This document shows, in pieces, positions 34,073-42,700 of a stretch of 64,000 bases of DNA (position 1 is the first letter of the stretch; each line of letters begins with the position of its first letter). Both the position numbers and the translations under genes were made by a program. This DNA comes from Butyricicoccus pullicaecorum (GTDB taxonomy: Bacteria; Bacillota; Clostridia; Oscillospirales; Butyricicoccaceae), in the NCBI GenBank assembly GCA_018365995.1, contig JAGZIY010000002.1:124001-188000 (forward strand), in the 5' to 3' direction. The notes under the pieces are model-generated. The model was not told the origin of the DNA. It saw only the letters and a list, made by a program, of their open reading frames with translations, and ran no database searches.

Positions 34073-34101
34073 ATCATAAACTGCGTGCTGCCAAAAGTCA
34101 A
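34073..34101 (-). promoter_or_regulatory. Sigma-A promoter for cls
   Basis: Minus strand -35 TTGACT (34096-34101), 17-base spacer, -10 TATGAT (34073-34078). Confidence 0.75.
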
Positions 34102-34132
34102 TAAGATAGTCCACAAATCCCCAGTATCCCCA

Positions 34133-34160
34133 TTGCAATCCTTAAAAATTCTGGTATACT
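34133..34160 (+). promoter_or_regulatory. Sigma-A promoter for the M24 peptidase gene
   Basis: -35 TTGCAA (34133-34138), 16-base spacer, -10 TATACT (34155-34160) with TGG directly upstream (extended -10). Divergent from the cls promoter. Confidence 0.7.
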
Positions 34161-34222
34161 AACAGTAATTTATCCTTGCAGGCTATATGATATGATTTGA
34201 TATGAAAGGAGATTTTATAATT

Positions 34223-35422
34223 ATGTTAACACACAATCGGGTTCCTAAGGAAGAACTGGACTGCCGGCTCTCTGCCCTGCGTTCCAGCCTCTCCGAACAC
34301 GATCCAAAATGGGAAATGGTGATTATCAGCAACAGAATCAATCTGTATTACTTGACGGGCACCATGCAGGACGGTATCCTCATCATTACCCCCAATGCAG
34401 CAACTTTCTGGGTGCGCCGTTATCTGCCCCGCGCACAGGAAGAATCCCTGTTTGAAGATTTACGTCCTATGAAATCCTTTCGCGTACTGGAAGGCAGCTA
34501 TCCTGTTCCTCAGCACGCATATATTGAATACAAAACAGCTTCTATTACATGGCTGAATATGGTACGCAAATATCTTCCCTTTCCTTCCCATAAGGATATC
34601 ACACCCATTCTCACAGAGCTGCGTGCACATAAAAGCCCTTATGAACTCGACTGCATGCGCCGTTCAGGAAAAATCCATGAGGAAGTACTCGAGCGCATTG
34701 CCCCGACCCTGCTTCGCACTGGAATCAGCGAGGCATTGCTATGTACAGATATTTACCGTGCCTTTCTTGCTCGTGGTGCAATGGGTATCTCCCGCTTCAA
34801 CCAGCTACATGGAGAGGACGTTTTGGGAGTTTGCTCGTTTTCAGAAAATGCACTGCGTGTCACTGCCTTTGATGGGCCAGACGGAAATGCAGGAACCTGT
34901 ATTGCGATGCCTGCCATCGGAGACAACAAGCGTTTGCTCCGAGAAGGTGATTTGCTCCTACTGGATATTCCCTCTGGCATTGACGGATATCATACTGATA
35001 AATCAGTTGTATTTTTCTACGGCAATATTGAAACGCACCCTGAAGCAGATAAAATACGCCGCGCCTACGATTTCTGTGCGCAATTCGAACAAAAGGTTGC
35101 CGAAAAAATGGTAGCTGGTGCAATTCCAGAGGATATCTTTCTCTCTCTCTGGGCAACTGTACCGGAAGAATTTGCAAAGGGCTTTATGAATGGCGGGAAA
35201 TTCCTCGGACATTCCATTGGACTGGTCATGGACGAAACTCCTGTTCTGGCACGAGGCTTCCAATCCCCGCTCATCCCCGGCATGACATTTGCCGTGGAGC
35301 CCAAAATTGCACTCCCCGGCATTGGAGTCGTTGGTACGGAAAATACCTATGAGATTCGTTCTTCCGGTGCCGCAAAGTCTCTGACTGGTCATATCATGGA
35401 TTTTACCTGTATCAAAAATTAA
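34223..35422 (+). CDS. M24 family metallopeptidase (Xaa-Pro peptidase-like)
   Basis: 399-residue pita-bread-fold protein, with a creatinase-like N-terminal domain (about 1-150) and an M24 catalytic domain. The metal ligands are all in place: Asp residues in LLLLDIPSGIDGYHTDKSV, His in FLGHSIGLVMDE, Glu in FAVEPKIALPG and GTENTYEI. Likely an aminopeptidase removing N-terminal residues before proline, in the cytoplasm. ATG 34223 follows AAAGGAG; the earlier ATG at 34202 lies before the ribosome site. Confidence 0.9.
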   Translation: MLTHNRVPKEELDCRLSALRSSLSEHDPKWEMVIISNRINLYYLTGTMQDGILIITPNAATFWVRRYLPRAQEESLFEDLRPMKSFRVLEGSYPVPQHAYIEYKTASITWLNMVRKYLPFPSHKDITPILTELRAHKSPYELDCMRRSGKIHEEVLERIAPTLLRTGISEALLCTDIYRAFLARGAMGISRFNQLHGEDVLGVCSFSENALRVTAFDGPDGNAGTCIAMPAIGDNKRLLREGDLLLLDIPSGIDGYHTDKSVVFFYGNIETHPEADKIRRAYDFCAQFEQKVAEKMVAGAIPEDIFLSLWATVPEEFAKGFMNGGKFLGHSIGLVMDETPVLARGFQSPLIPGMTFAVEPKIALPGIGVVGTENTYEIRSSGAAKSLTGHIMDFTCIKN

Positions 35423-35451
35423 GCACAAAAACTTTATGTTACTCAAGATAG

Positions 35452-35488
35452 TTGCTTTCCGATTTTCCCTATTGTATAATAGGAAAAT
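35452..35488 (+). promoter_or_regulatory. Promoter and operator-like palindrome of the Rrf2 gene
   Basis: -35 TTGCTT (35452-35457), 17-base spacer, perfect -10 TATAAT (35475-35480). A near-perfect inverted repeat, ATTTTCCCTATT and AATAGGAAAAT (35462-35488), covers the -10, as expected for an autoregulated repressor gene. Confidence 0.75.
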
Positions 35489-35506
35489 GACGGAGGATTC
35501 ACACTT

Positions 35507-35929
35507 ATGATGGTATCAACAAAAGGACGCTATGCATTGCGTGTTATGATTGATCTTGCGCAGAACCAAACAGACGGTTATCTGCCCTTAAAGGAAATCG
35601 CTGCACGACAAAATATTTCTGAAAAATATTTGGAAAGTATCTTGAAAATACTTGTCCAAAACAATATCCTTATTGGTATGCGTGGAAAAGGCGGCGGCTA
35701 TCGTCTGACTCGTCCCGCAGAAGAATATACAGTTGGTAAAATCTTGCTTCTTACAGAAGAAACTCTGGCTCCTGTTGCTTGTCTTGGCAAAAATGCAGAC
35801 CCCTGCCCTCGTACAGAGAAATGTCCAACCTTGGATATGTGGAAAGAGTTAGATACCTTAATTACAAGTTATCTGGATAATATTACCATCGCAGATTTGG
35901 CGAAACGGTCAAAAAACTCGGTTGAATAG
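35507..35929 (+). CDS. Rrf2 family transcriptional regulator
   Basis: 140-residue winged-helix regulator. The start STKGRYALRVMIDLAQ, recognition region EIAARQNISEKYLESILKIL and wing GMRGKGGGYRLTRPAEE are classic Rrf2/IscR/CymR. Three cysteines follow (ACLGKNADPCPRTEKC, spacing CX7CX5C), similar to but not identical with the IscR cluster site, so an Fe-S-sensing role is possible. It does not neighbour the nifS-nifU genes (22 kb away). Its own promoter holds a palindrome, suggesting autoregulation. RBS GGAGG is ten bases before ATGATG. Confidence 0.92.
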   Translation: MMVSTKGRYALRVMIDLAQNQTDGYLPLKEIAARQNISEKYLESILKILVQNNILIGMRGKGGGYRLTRPAEEYTVGKILLLTEETLAPVACLGKNADPCPRTEKCPTLDMWKELDTLITSYLDNITIADLAKRSKNSVE

Positions 35930-35937
35930 TGTAATCT

Positions 35938-35971
35938 AAAAAAGGAATTGGCGAACGCCAATTCCTTTTTT
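35938..35971. terminator. Terminator after the Rrf2 gene
   Basis: Perfect stem AAAGGAATTGGC with GCCAATTCCTTT around GAAC, followed by T residues and preceded by A residues. It may also serve nhaC from the other side. Confidence 0.9.
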
Positions 35972-36034
35972 GGTAAATATCTAATAGCACTTCAATACTG
36001 TCAAAATCCTTTGAAAATCTCTCTTTTGCTCTGT

Positions 36035-37540
36035 TTAGTTTTCTTCCTGCTCCTGCTTTTTGGCATTGTGTGTCATTGCTATCATAAAGACAATCAGAAG
36101 CACTGCACCAACACCCAAGCCGACCCAGCCATTCTGGGTAAAACCAGCTGCCAAGTAACCTGCCAGACTAATCACAGCAAGAGATAATGCGTATGGAATT
36201 TGTGTGGATACATGATCAATGTGGTGACATTGTGCACCCGCAGATGCCAAAATTGTTGTATCCGAAATAGGAGAAATATGGTCACCGCAGACAGCCCCCG
36301 CAAGACATGCAGAAACCGTAATGGTCAGCATTTCACTTGCACCAAAAATTGTTACGGCAATCGGAATCAAGATTGCAAATGTTCCCCATGATGTGCCTGT
36401 TGCAAAGGCAAGCCCCAGCGCGATGAGGAAGAAAATCGCAGGCATCAACAGTCCAATTGCCGATTCCGGATTGACAAAACCGGCTACAAATCCCCGCAAA
36501 TTCAAATAATCATCTGAGCAGATACCAGAGAGCGTCCATGCCAATGTCAAGATAAAAATTGCAGGCACCATTGCCTTGAATCCCGCAGTAAAAGACTCGC
36601 AGAACTGATTAAAGGTGAGGATACCACGCGGTACATACATAAAGAATGTGAATACGAGCGTAGCAAAGGAGCCAAGCACCAGTGCATCAGAGGACGAGCA
36701 ATTCGCAAACGCAGTAGAAATCGCCTCGAACGACAGTTCATGGATACCGCCGCCACTATATATCATAGCAGCAATGCAGGCAGCTATCAGGAACAGAATG
36801 GGAATAATCAAATCCTTTACCGACCCCGCACCACAGATAACCGTAGATTCTTCTCCGGTAGAATCAATTTTCCCGCTTTTCAAAACTCTCTTATTATACC
36901 TACCCATTGCCATAAAATCGATATCTGCAATCATCACCCAGAGTACAAACGCCAATGTCAACAGCGCGTACAGATTAAATGGAATGGTATTGAGAAACAG
37001 TGTAAATCCGTTGATACCGGCATCTGGCGGCAGCGAAGATGTCACGGCTGCTGCCCAGCTGGAAATCGGCGCAATGATACAGACAGGCGCCGCGGTTGAG
37101 TCAATGATATACGCCAGCTTTGCACGTGTAATCCGATATTTATCCGTCACTGGACGCATAACTGTACCCACAGTCAGGCAGTTAAAGTAATCATCTACGA
37201 AAATGAACATTCCTAAGAATGATGTTGCCAGCAATGCTCCGCGGCGGCTCTTGATGACACGGCTTGCCCATTCTCCATACGCACGAGATGCACCAGATTT
37301 TGTGACAAGCGAAACCAAAATACCCAACATGACCAAAAAGATCAAAATACCAATATTGTCGCTGATCTTACTCCCCATAATGGAAAATGTGGTTTCCGTC
37401 GCATGCAGCGGATTGAATCCACAAAACATCAATGCACCTGCAAAAATACCAATCAAGAGGGAAGAATAAACCTCTTTGGTAATCAGTGCCAATGCAATTG
37501 CAATAATGGGAGGCAAGACCGCAAAGATCGTTGCGCTCAT
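36035..37540 (-). CDS. nhaC: NhaC-family Na+/H+ antiporter
   Basis: 501-residue membrane transporter of the NhaC/PF03553 family with about twelve hydrophobic segments. Recognisable stretches are SLLIGIFAGALMF, FLGMFIFVDDYFNCLTVGTV (acidic pair in a membrane segment), ATGTSWGTFAILIPIAV and GAVCGDHISPISDTTIL. It probably exchanges Na+ for protons, though amino-acid exchange (for example malate-lactate or Lys-type substrates) is known in relatives. ATG follows AAGGAG. Own promoter. Functionally it would complement the Na+-pumping decarboxylase encoded 6 kb away. Confidence 0.9.
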   Translation of the reverse strand: MSATIFAVLPPIIAIALALITKEVYSSLLIGIFAGALMFCGFNPLHATETTFSIMGSKISDNIGILIFLVMLGILVSLVTKSGASRAYGEWASRVIKSRRGALLATSFLGMFIFVDDYFNCLTVGTVMRPVTDKYRITRAKLAYIIDSTAAPVCIIAPISSWAAAVTSSLPPDAGINGFTLFLNTIPFNLYALLTLAFVLWVMIADIDFMAMGRYNKRVLKSGKIDSTGEESTVICGAGSVKDLIIPILFLIAACIAAMIYSGGGIHELSFEAISTAFANCSSSDALVLGSFATLVFTFFMYVPRGILTFNQFCESFTAGFKAMVPAIFILTLAWTLSGICSDDYLNLRGFVAGFVNPESAIGLLMPAIFFLIALGLAFATGTSWGTFAILIPIAVTIFGASEMLTITVSACLAGAVCGDHISPISDTTILASAGAQCHHIDHVSTQIPYALSLAVISLAGYLAAGFTQNGWVGLGVGAVLLIVFMIAMTHNAKKQEQEEN

Positions 37541-37594
37541 TTGTGTATACTCCTTACTTTTTATTTTGTGAGATAGACCAAAGTCTTGTACATT

Positions 37595-37623
37595 ATTTTA
37601 CACGTTATATATTCGTTTTACAA
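37595..37623 (-). promoter_or_regulatory. Sigma-A promoter for nhaC
   Basis: Minus strand -35 TTGTAA (37618-37623), 17-base spacer, -10 TAAAAT (37595-37600). Confidence 0.65.
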
Positions 37624-37675
37624 GTCTCTCTGTAAATTTTTTGTATTTTTATAAGATTTTTTGTATTTTTCTGAA

Positions 37676-38011
37676 TTACAAAATATTTTTCTTTTCGTCT
37701 TTCAAGATACCGTCCCACTGATAAAGTGTCAAGTCAACACGCCCATCTGGTAAAAATTCGACGCCCTCTGCTTCTAATAGAGCACGCTGCATATCAGCCC
37801 CTCCAAATGCAAAGGCTGCCGCGGTGTGTCCCATACGGTCTACGACCCGATAACATGGGATACCCTCCGGATCTGGATTGACATGCAAAGCATAGCCTAC
37901 CACACGTGCCCAACGCGGATTTCCAGCCAATCGAGCCACCTGTCCATAGGTTGCTACACAGCCAGAGGGAATGGCACGAACAATGGCATAAATTCTTTCA
38001 TAACTATTCAT
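37676..38011 (-). CDS. MGMT family (alkyltransferase-like) DNA-binding protein
   Basis: 111 residues covering only the C-terminal DNA-binding domain of O6-alkylguanine-DNA alkyltransferase, as in YbaZ/ATL proteins. The helix-turn-helix CVATYGQVARLAG and the region NPRWARVVGYALHVNP are clear. The active-site motif reads IPCYRVVDRMG: the acceptor Cys is kept, while the usual following His is Tyr. Repair transferase activity is therefore uncertain, and recruitment of nucleotide excision repair (as for ATLs) is possible. ATG 38011 follows AGAGG. A terminator of the upstream gene precedes it. Confidence 0.87.
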   Translation of the reverse strand: MNSYERIYAIVRAIPSGCVATYGQVARLAGNPRWARVVGYALHVNPDPEGIPCYRVVDRMGHTAAAFAFGGADMQRALLEAEGVEFLPDGRVDLTLYQWDGILKDEKKNIL

Positions 38012-38026
38012 AATATCCTCTCTTTC

Positions 38027-38069
38027 GCGTAAAACAAGACCCAGCAAACCACATTCCGGATTTGCTGGG
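38027..38069 (-). terminator. Terminator after the 38075 gene
   Basis: Nine-base stem CCCAGCAAA (38040-38048) with TTTGCTGGG (38061-38069); on the minus strand it is followed by TCTTGTTTTA. Confidence 0.8.
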
Positions 38070-38074
38070 CATAT

Positions 38075-38689
38075 TCATGAAATCTGTGTCAGTGCAAGAC
38101 CGATATCGCAGCTGTTTCCATCTTGAAATACTACCGTTATCACGCAGAACAGCTGATGATAGCTTTCCTGTGCTGACTGAAAAGAAATCGGAAAGGTACA
38201 GCTATGCAGCTGACCATTCGCGTCTGGTATCATGCTGATACTCTGCGGTTTGTAGACTGCGTTCTTTGTGGTTGGAGTCCCATTCCCATCATATATGGTA
38301 TTCGGATCCAGTGTCACTTCTACCTGTGCAATATCAGCTTCTGGAATCGTCAGTGTAATTTGCGTTCCTTCTGCTACACTGTCCCATATCCCCGCATGCG
38401 CCAAATACTGTGTGGTAGACTCTCTATCCAATGCCATTCCATCCCACACATTCACCAAAAGCGCTCCACTGGTCAATCCACCTGTTTTTTTATTCGGCTG
38501 TTCGAACTGTAAAGAATATGATAGCCCTTGTGCCATTCCATTTGATACAGTATAACTTCCTGTTTGCTCTGCCACATTCACCTGTGCTGTCTGCTGCAAG
38601 TCCAGTGCAGCTGTCTTTTCCGGCTGTCGACTTGGCGCCACTGCTGCAACCGCCAGCGCAATCCCCAAAATAATAGAAGCTCGATTCAT
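38075..38689 (-). CDS. Secreted hypothetical protein
   Basis: About 204 residues, no family recognised. A hydrophobic N-terminus (MNRASIILGIALAVAAVAPS) looks like a signal peptide or anchor. The rest is Thr/Ser/Gln-rich and beta-prone, with few charged clusters and two cysteines near the C-terminus that might form a disulfide. Two or three ATGs compete. ATG 38689 is nine bases from AGAAGG, while the ATG at 38695 is only three away. It is followed by its own terminator. The 130-base upstream gap shows no strong promoter. Confidence 0.6.
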   Translation of the reverse strand: MNRASIILGIALAVAAVAPSRQPEKTAALDLQQTAQVNVAEQTGSYTVSNGMAQGLSYSLQFEQPNKKTGGLTSGALLVNVWDGMALDRESTTQYLAHAGIWDSVAEGTQITLTIPEADIAQVEVTLDPNTIYDGNGTPTTKNAVYKPQSISMIPDANGQLHSCTFPISFQSAQESYHQLFCVITVVFQDGNSCDIGLALTQIS

Positions 38690-38815
38690 AAACATTTTCC
38701 TTCTTTCAGCCAATCTCTTCTATTTATAAAGACGCACACGGTATCCAAAATGTTCCACATTTCTTATAATTTTTTGTCAGACCAAAATTATAAAACTCCC
38801 CATAAACTGTAAGTT

Positions 38816-39550
38816 TTATGCTCTTTGTATATAAGTATATACCTGCTCATTTGATAATGCCGGTTCAAACGTAAAGTCAAGCCCATCGAAGTCCATCAGT
38901 CCCTCTGCTCTGTCCACACGCTGCTTGATGATATACCGTGCCATTGCACCACGTGCCATTTTTGCCCGTGCAGCCAAGCAGCATAGCTTTCCCTTTCTCT
39001 CCGATAAAAATTCACACGTCAAAAATCGGTCTCCTTTATGCAAATGCTTGGACACGGCTCTGCTGTATTCATTGGACGCCAGATTGATTACCAAATCTGT
39101 TTGTGTATACAGGTCATCGCGCAGCTTGCTGCCCCAGAAAGTATAGAGATTGTGCCCTTTGGGGCGGTGCCCCATTTCTAAACGATATGGGTGGATTGCA
39201 TCCAATGGGCGCAGCACACCATAAAGTGCAGACAAGTGCCGCAAATGCATTTGCGCATATTCTAAATCGGCATCTGACAGCGTATCTGCATCTAAATTTT
39301 TATAGGCAAGTCCATCATAGCTCAGGATTGCCGGCTGCCCTCCATCTGGTTTCCACAAAGCAAAATCAGCTGCCGCCTTGAGCGCCAAGGTTGGACTGAT
39401 TTTCATGATACCCTCCAATTCATATGCAGGAATATCCTTCATTCCCTCATATAAGGCTATACGCTCCTTCCGCCGCAGCGGTTCTGTCACCGACAATGCA
39501 CGTTCTGGTGCGATCCTCATATTTTTTGCCGGAGATAAAATCGCAATCAT
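38816..39550 (-). CDS. yaaA: Peroxide stress protein YaaA (DUF328/UPF0246)
   Basis: 244 residues of the YaaA family, which in E. coli limits free iron and DNA damage under peroxide stress. Signature stretches are MIAILSPAKNMR at the N-terminus, LSYDGLAYKNLDADTLS, LSALYGVLRPLDAIHPYRLEMG, INLASNEYSRAV and LMDFDGLDFTF. Length is slightly under the usual 250. The biochemical activity is DNA-binding in E. coli; here it is assigned by homology only. ATG 39550 follows GGAGGGAAG. A promoter lies just upstream. Confidence 0.93.
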   Translation of the reverse strand: MIAILSPAKNMRIAPERALSVTEPLRRKERIALYEGMKDIPAYELEGIMKISPTLALKAAADFALWKPDGGQPAILSYDGLAYKNLDADTLSDADLEYAQMHLRHLSALYGVLRPLDAIHPYRLEMGHRPKGHNLYTFWGSKLRDDLYTQTDLVINLASNEYSRAVSKHLHKGDRFLTCEFLSERKGKLCCLAARAKMARGAMARYIIKQRVDRAEGLMDFDGLDFTFEPALSNEQVYTYIQRA

Positions 39551-39581
39551 ACCGACTTCCCTCCAAAATTCTTTTTCTTTT

Positions 39582-39610
39582 ATTTTATCCGCCGTTTTGA
39601 TAAAATGCAA
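39582..39610 (-). promoter_or_regulatory. Sigma-A promoter for yaaA
   Basis: Minus strand -35 TTGCAT (39605-39610), 17-base spacer, -10 TAAAAT (39582-39587). Confidence 0.7.
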
Positions 39611-39627
39611 GAATATTTATACCTTTT

Positions 39628-39666
39628 GCGCGAAAAGAGGGCGGCTCCAAGAACAAGAAGCCGCCC
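39628..39666 (-). terminator. Terminator of the SLH beta-galactosidase gene (lacZ-type)
   Basis: Stem GGGCGGCT (39639-39646) with AGCCGCCC (39659-39666); on the minus strand followed by TCTTTTCG. It is just past the stop at 39704. Confidence 0.85.
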
Positions 39667-39703
39667 ATAAGAGGTGATTTGAAAATGATTCGACTTGAAA
39701 AAC

Positions 39704-42700
39704 TTACGCCTTCTTCTGCTGCAAACGCATGAGCATAGACGCAACCTGTGCACGCGTTGCTTCATTTTCCGGCTTCAAGTCCGTTCCTTCTGGCATATCA
39801 GACAGGAGACCTTCCTGCTCTGCCCATACAATCGTATCCACAGAATCTGATGTGCCTCCTACAAATTGATGGAGTATTTTCACCAGCTGACCACATGTCA
39901 CATTCTCATCTGGCGCAAACTTTCCATCTCCAATGCCAGCGACTAAATCAAGTCCACTTGCCCAAGCAACAGCATTCTTATAATATGCATCTGCTGGAAT
40001 GTCTGTAAATGTGCTCTGTCCAGCAGCTGGCTGACCTGCCAAGCGATATAGTACGGTCACCAGCATACCACGTGTCATCGCACTATCTGGCTCAAACTGT
40101 GTCGGATACGCGCCAACAAACAGCTTGTTGGTCACCGCCCATGCGATAGCGTCCTTTGCCCAGTGCGTTTCCAAATCCGTATATGCTGCTACGGACTCTG
40201 CCTTTCCTGCAACAGTGTCAATGGTTTTAATTGATGCAGTCGGTTTATCTGCTGGCTTCTGTTCCGGCTTCTGCTCCGGCTTGTCTTCCGGCTTGTCTTC
40301 CGGCTTCTGCTCCGGCTTGTCTGCCCCGCCTGCATCTTCTGTCCACTTTGCGTACAGTGTTGTATCCTGTGCAATCGGCTGATTGAAGTCAAATGCCTGT
40401 GTAAAGTTATAATTCCACCAGCCTGCAAATGTATATCCAGACTTCGTTGGTTGTGGAATATCCTTTTCCTTGAGCAGTGTGCCGTCTGCCAGCTGCATGG
40501 ACTGCATTTCTGTACCGCCATCTGTTTGGAAATCAATGGTTCTCATGACCGTTTTCTGATCTCCAACAGTGAATTCTTTGACGATTGCGTCGCCGTGATA
40601 TGCACCCTTAAACTGAATGGTTGCAGTAGCTGTTTTTCCTGCCTCTGTATTGCCCTCATATTCAACCACAAAGTCAATGCCATCAATCAGCAGCTTACCA
40701 TCTGCGGTCTTGACAACCGGAATAGGCTCTGCCTTTCCGTCCACCAGCGGCGCAGCCTCCTCAAGGCTTACCTGCGCATCTTCTGCACTGTATCCACTGT
40801 CTTCTACAGCACGGGTCACCTTTACAACGTAGGTCTGGCTGCCGCCCTCACCCTTTCCAGAAACGGCAAAGGTACCATTCCGGCGGTCAATAACCTCGAT
40901 ATTGCTGCCCTCTGCTGTGATTTCAACCGCCGATGCCTGCGCATCTAAAGTAACATCATACTCGGTCTTTTCAGAGGAGAATCCTTCTACTGGTTTTCCA
41001 TTGACGGAAATGCTCTTGACAGCATCTGCTTCCGTCTCTACGCGATACTTCTCACTGCTGATTCTTGCAACATCACTCTGTCCGGTAATCGGCGTGATGC
41101 GGTAGGAGTAGCTATAATCCTGATTGGTTGGAACCTGATAGCCGTCCAATGGTGTGTGTCCCATAAAGGCGGTATCTGAAACACCACGCTGCTTGTAATC
41201 GATATTCCATACGATAGTATCTTGACGCTTTGGCACCTTATTGGGGTGTCTGTACTGCGCCTCGTCATAACTTTTGCTATTGAGTTCTTCCGCAGTATAG
41301 GGCAGGGCGGAAACCTCAACAGTTCCATTTGCGGAAACAAGCAGACCTGTTCCCTGATCATTTGTTAAAGATGTCCAGCGCACATCGGTATGGTTACCGT
41401 TTTCCTGTGGCTTGAGCATCTTATCATCAAAGCTGTCGGAAACCTTATTTTCATAGATACCAATCCTTGCCGCACTCTCACGGTCTACGTATGTATCCCA
41501 CGGACCACGACCATAGTATTTGAAGTTATCATAGCTGTTGTTGACAATCATGCGAGAGCCAACCTTCGCGAGTCCACCCTCCTTAGCGAAATCGCTCTTA
41601 GGAGAGAATTGATCGAGCACAATGATTTCGCCATTGCCATAGATCTCATAACTCATTCCCATCACAGCGTCTACCGGCATCTTACCGGTCATAGACATGG
41701 TAACCTTATTCTTTGCAGAATCGGTATCCAGCTTGACCTGCACCTCACTGAGCTTATCTGATGCACCTGCATTCTGACTCTTTTCGTCCCAATATGCGGT
41801 GGTATCATTATAAGTCTGTGCACGGTAAATGCTCTGCTCTGGACCCGCAGTCATAACGACCTGATCCTCCAGCTTATAGCTGTCAATGGTTCCTTTTTCC
41901 TTATTCAACGTGATTTCAAACTTCTGCTTTTGATCGGTTGTACCAGTCAAAATCACATTGTTACCCTTTTCAGACACGCTTTCAAATGCTGGAATCTTTT
42001 GAACATCCATGCTTGGCTGCTCTGTCCGCTCTGTAAAATCCAGTTCAAACTGTTCATGCGCGACTTCAAATCCAGCCTTTGCTCCCCAGTTTACATCCTC
42101 CTTCAGCTTGACACTGAAATCAAGGAAATAATCTTCTCCTGCAACTGGCGTAAAGTCCGGCAGAACACTTGCCAAATTGATTGCAACCTCTTCAAAATTG
42201 GTGTTGATAGACAGACCCTTCATAGCCCCCAGACTGCTGGTTATTGTTTGCTTTGCCAGCGGCTTGTCGCTATCGCTGTTCTTATAGATCGACCAAGTAA
42301 TGTCGAATGCACTGAGAGGTGTATTTTCATACTCATTGACCATCTTTACTATCACGGTATCGGTTGGTGCAACATTTGGATTTGCAAGATAGAAGTTTAC
42401 CTGCTGGTGTACCTTCTTTGCCTCCTTGAGTTTTGGACTCGGGGTATGATCTGCATAAACAAGACCGTTCCCACAGAATGCGTTGTCGTTGTACTTCTTA
42501 TCAATCCAATCTCCGCCATAGCCCCAAAATTCATCAGATGTATCATCTTTATTGACAGTACGGATAGACTGGTCAATATAATCCCAAATAAAGCCGCCAT
42601 TGACATTATCTCGATTACGAATCACGTCCCAGTGTTCCTTTGCATTGCCATAAGACTGACCCATTGCGTGGTCATACTCAGAATGTACATAGGGCTGCAC

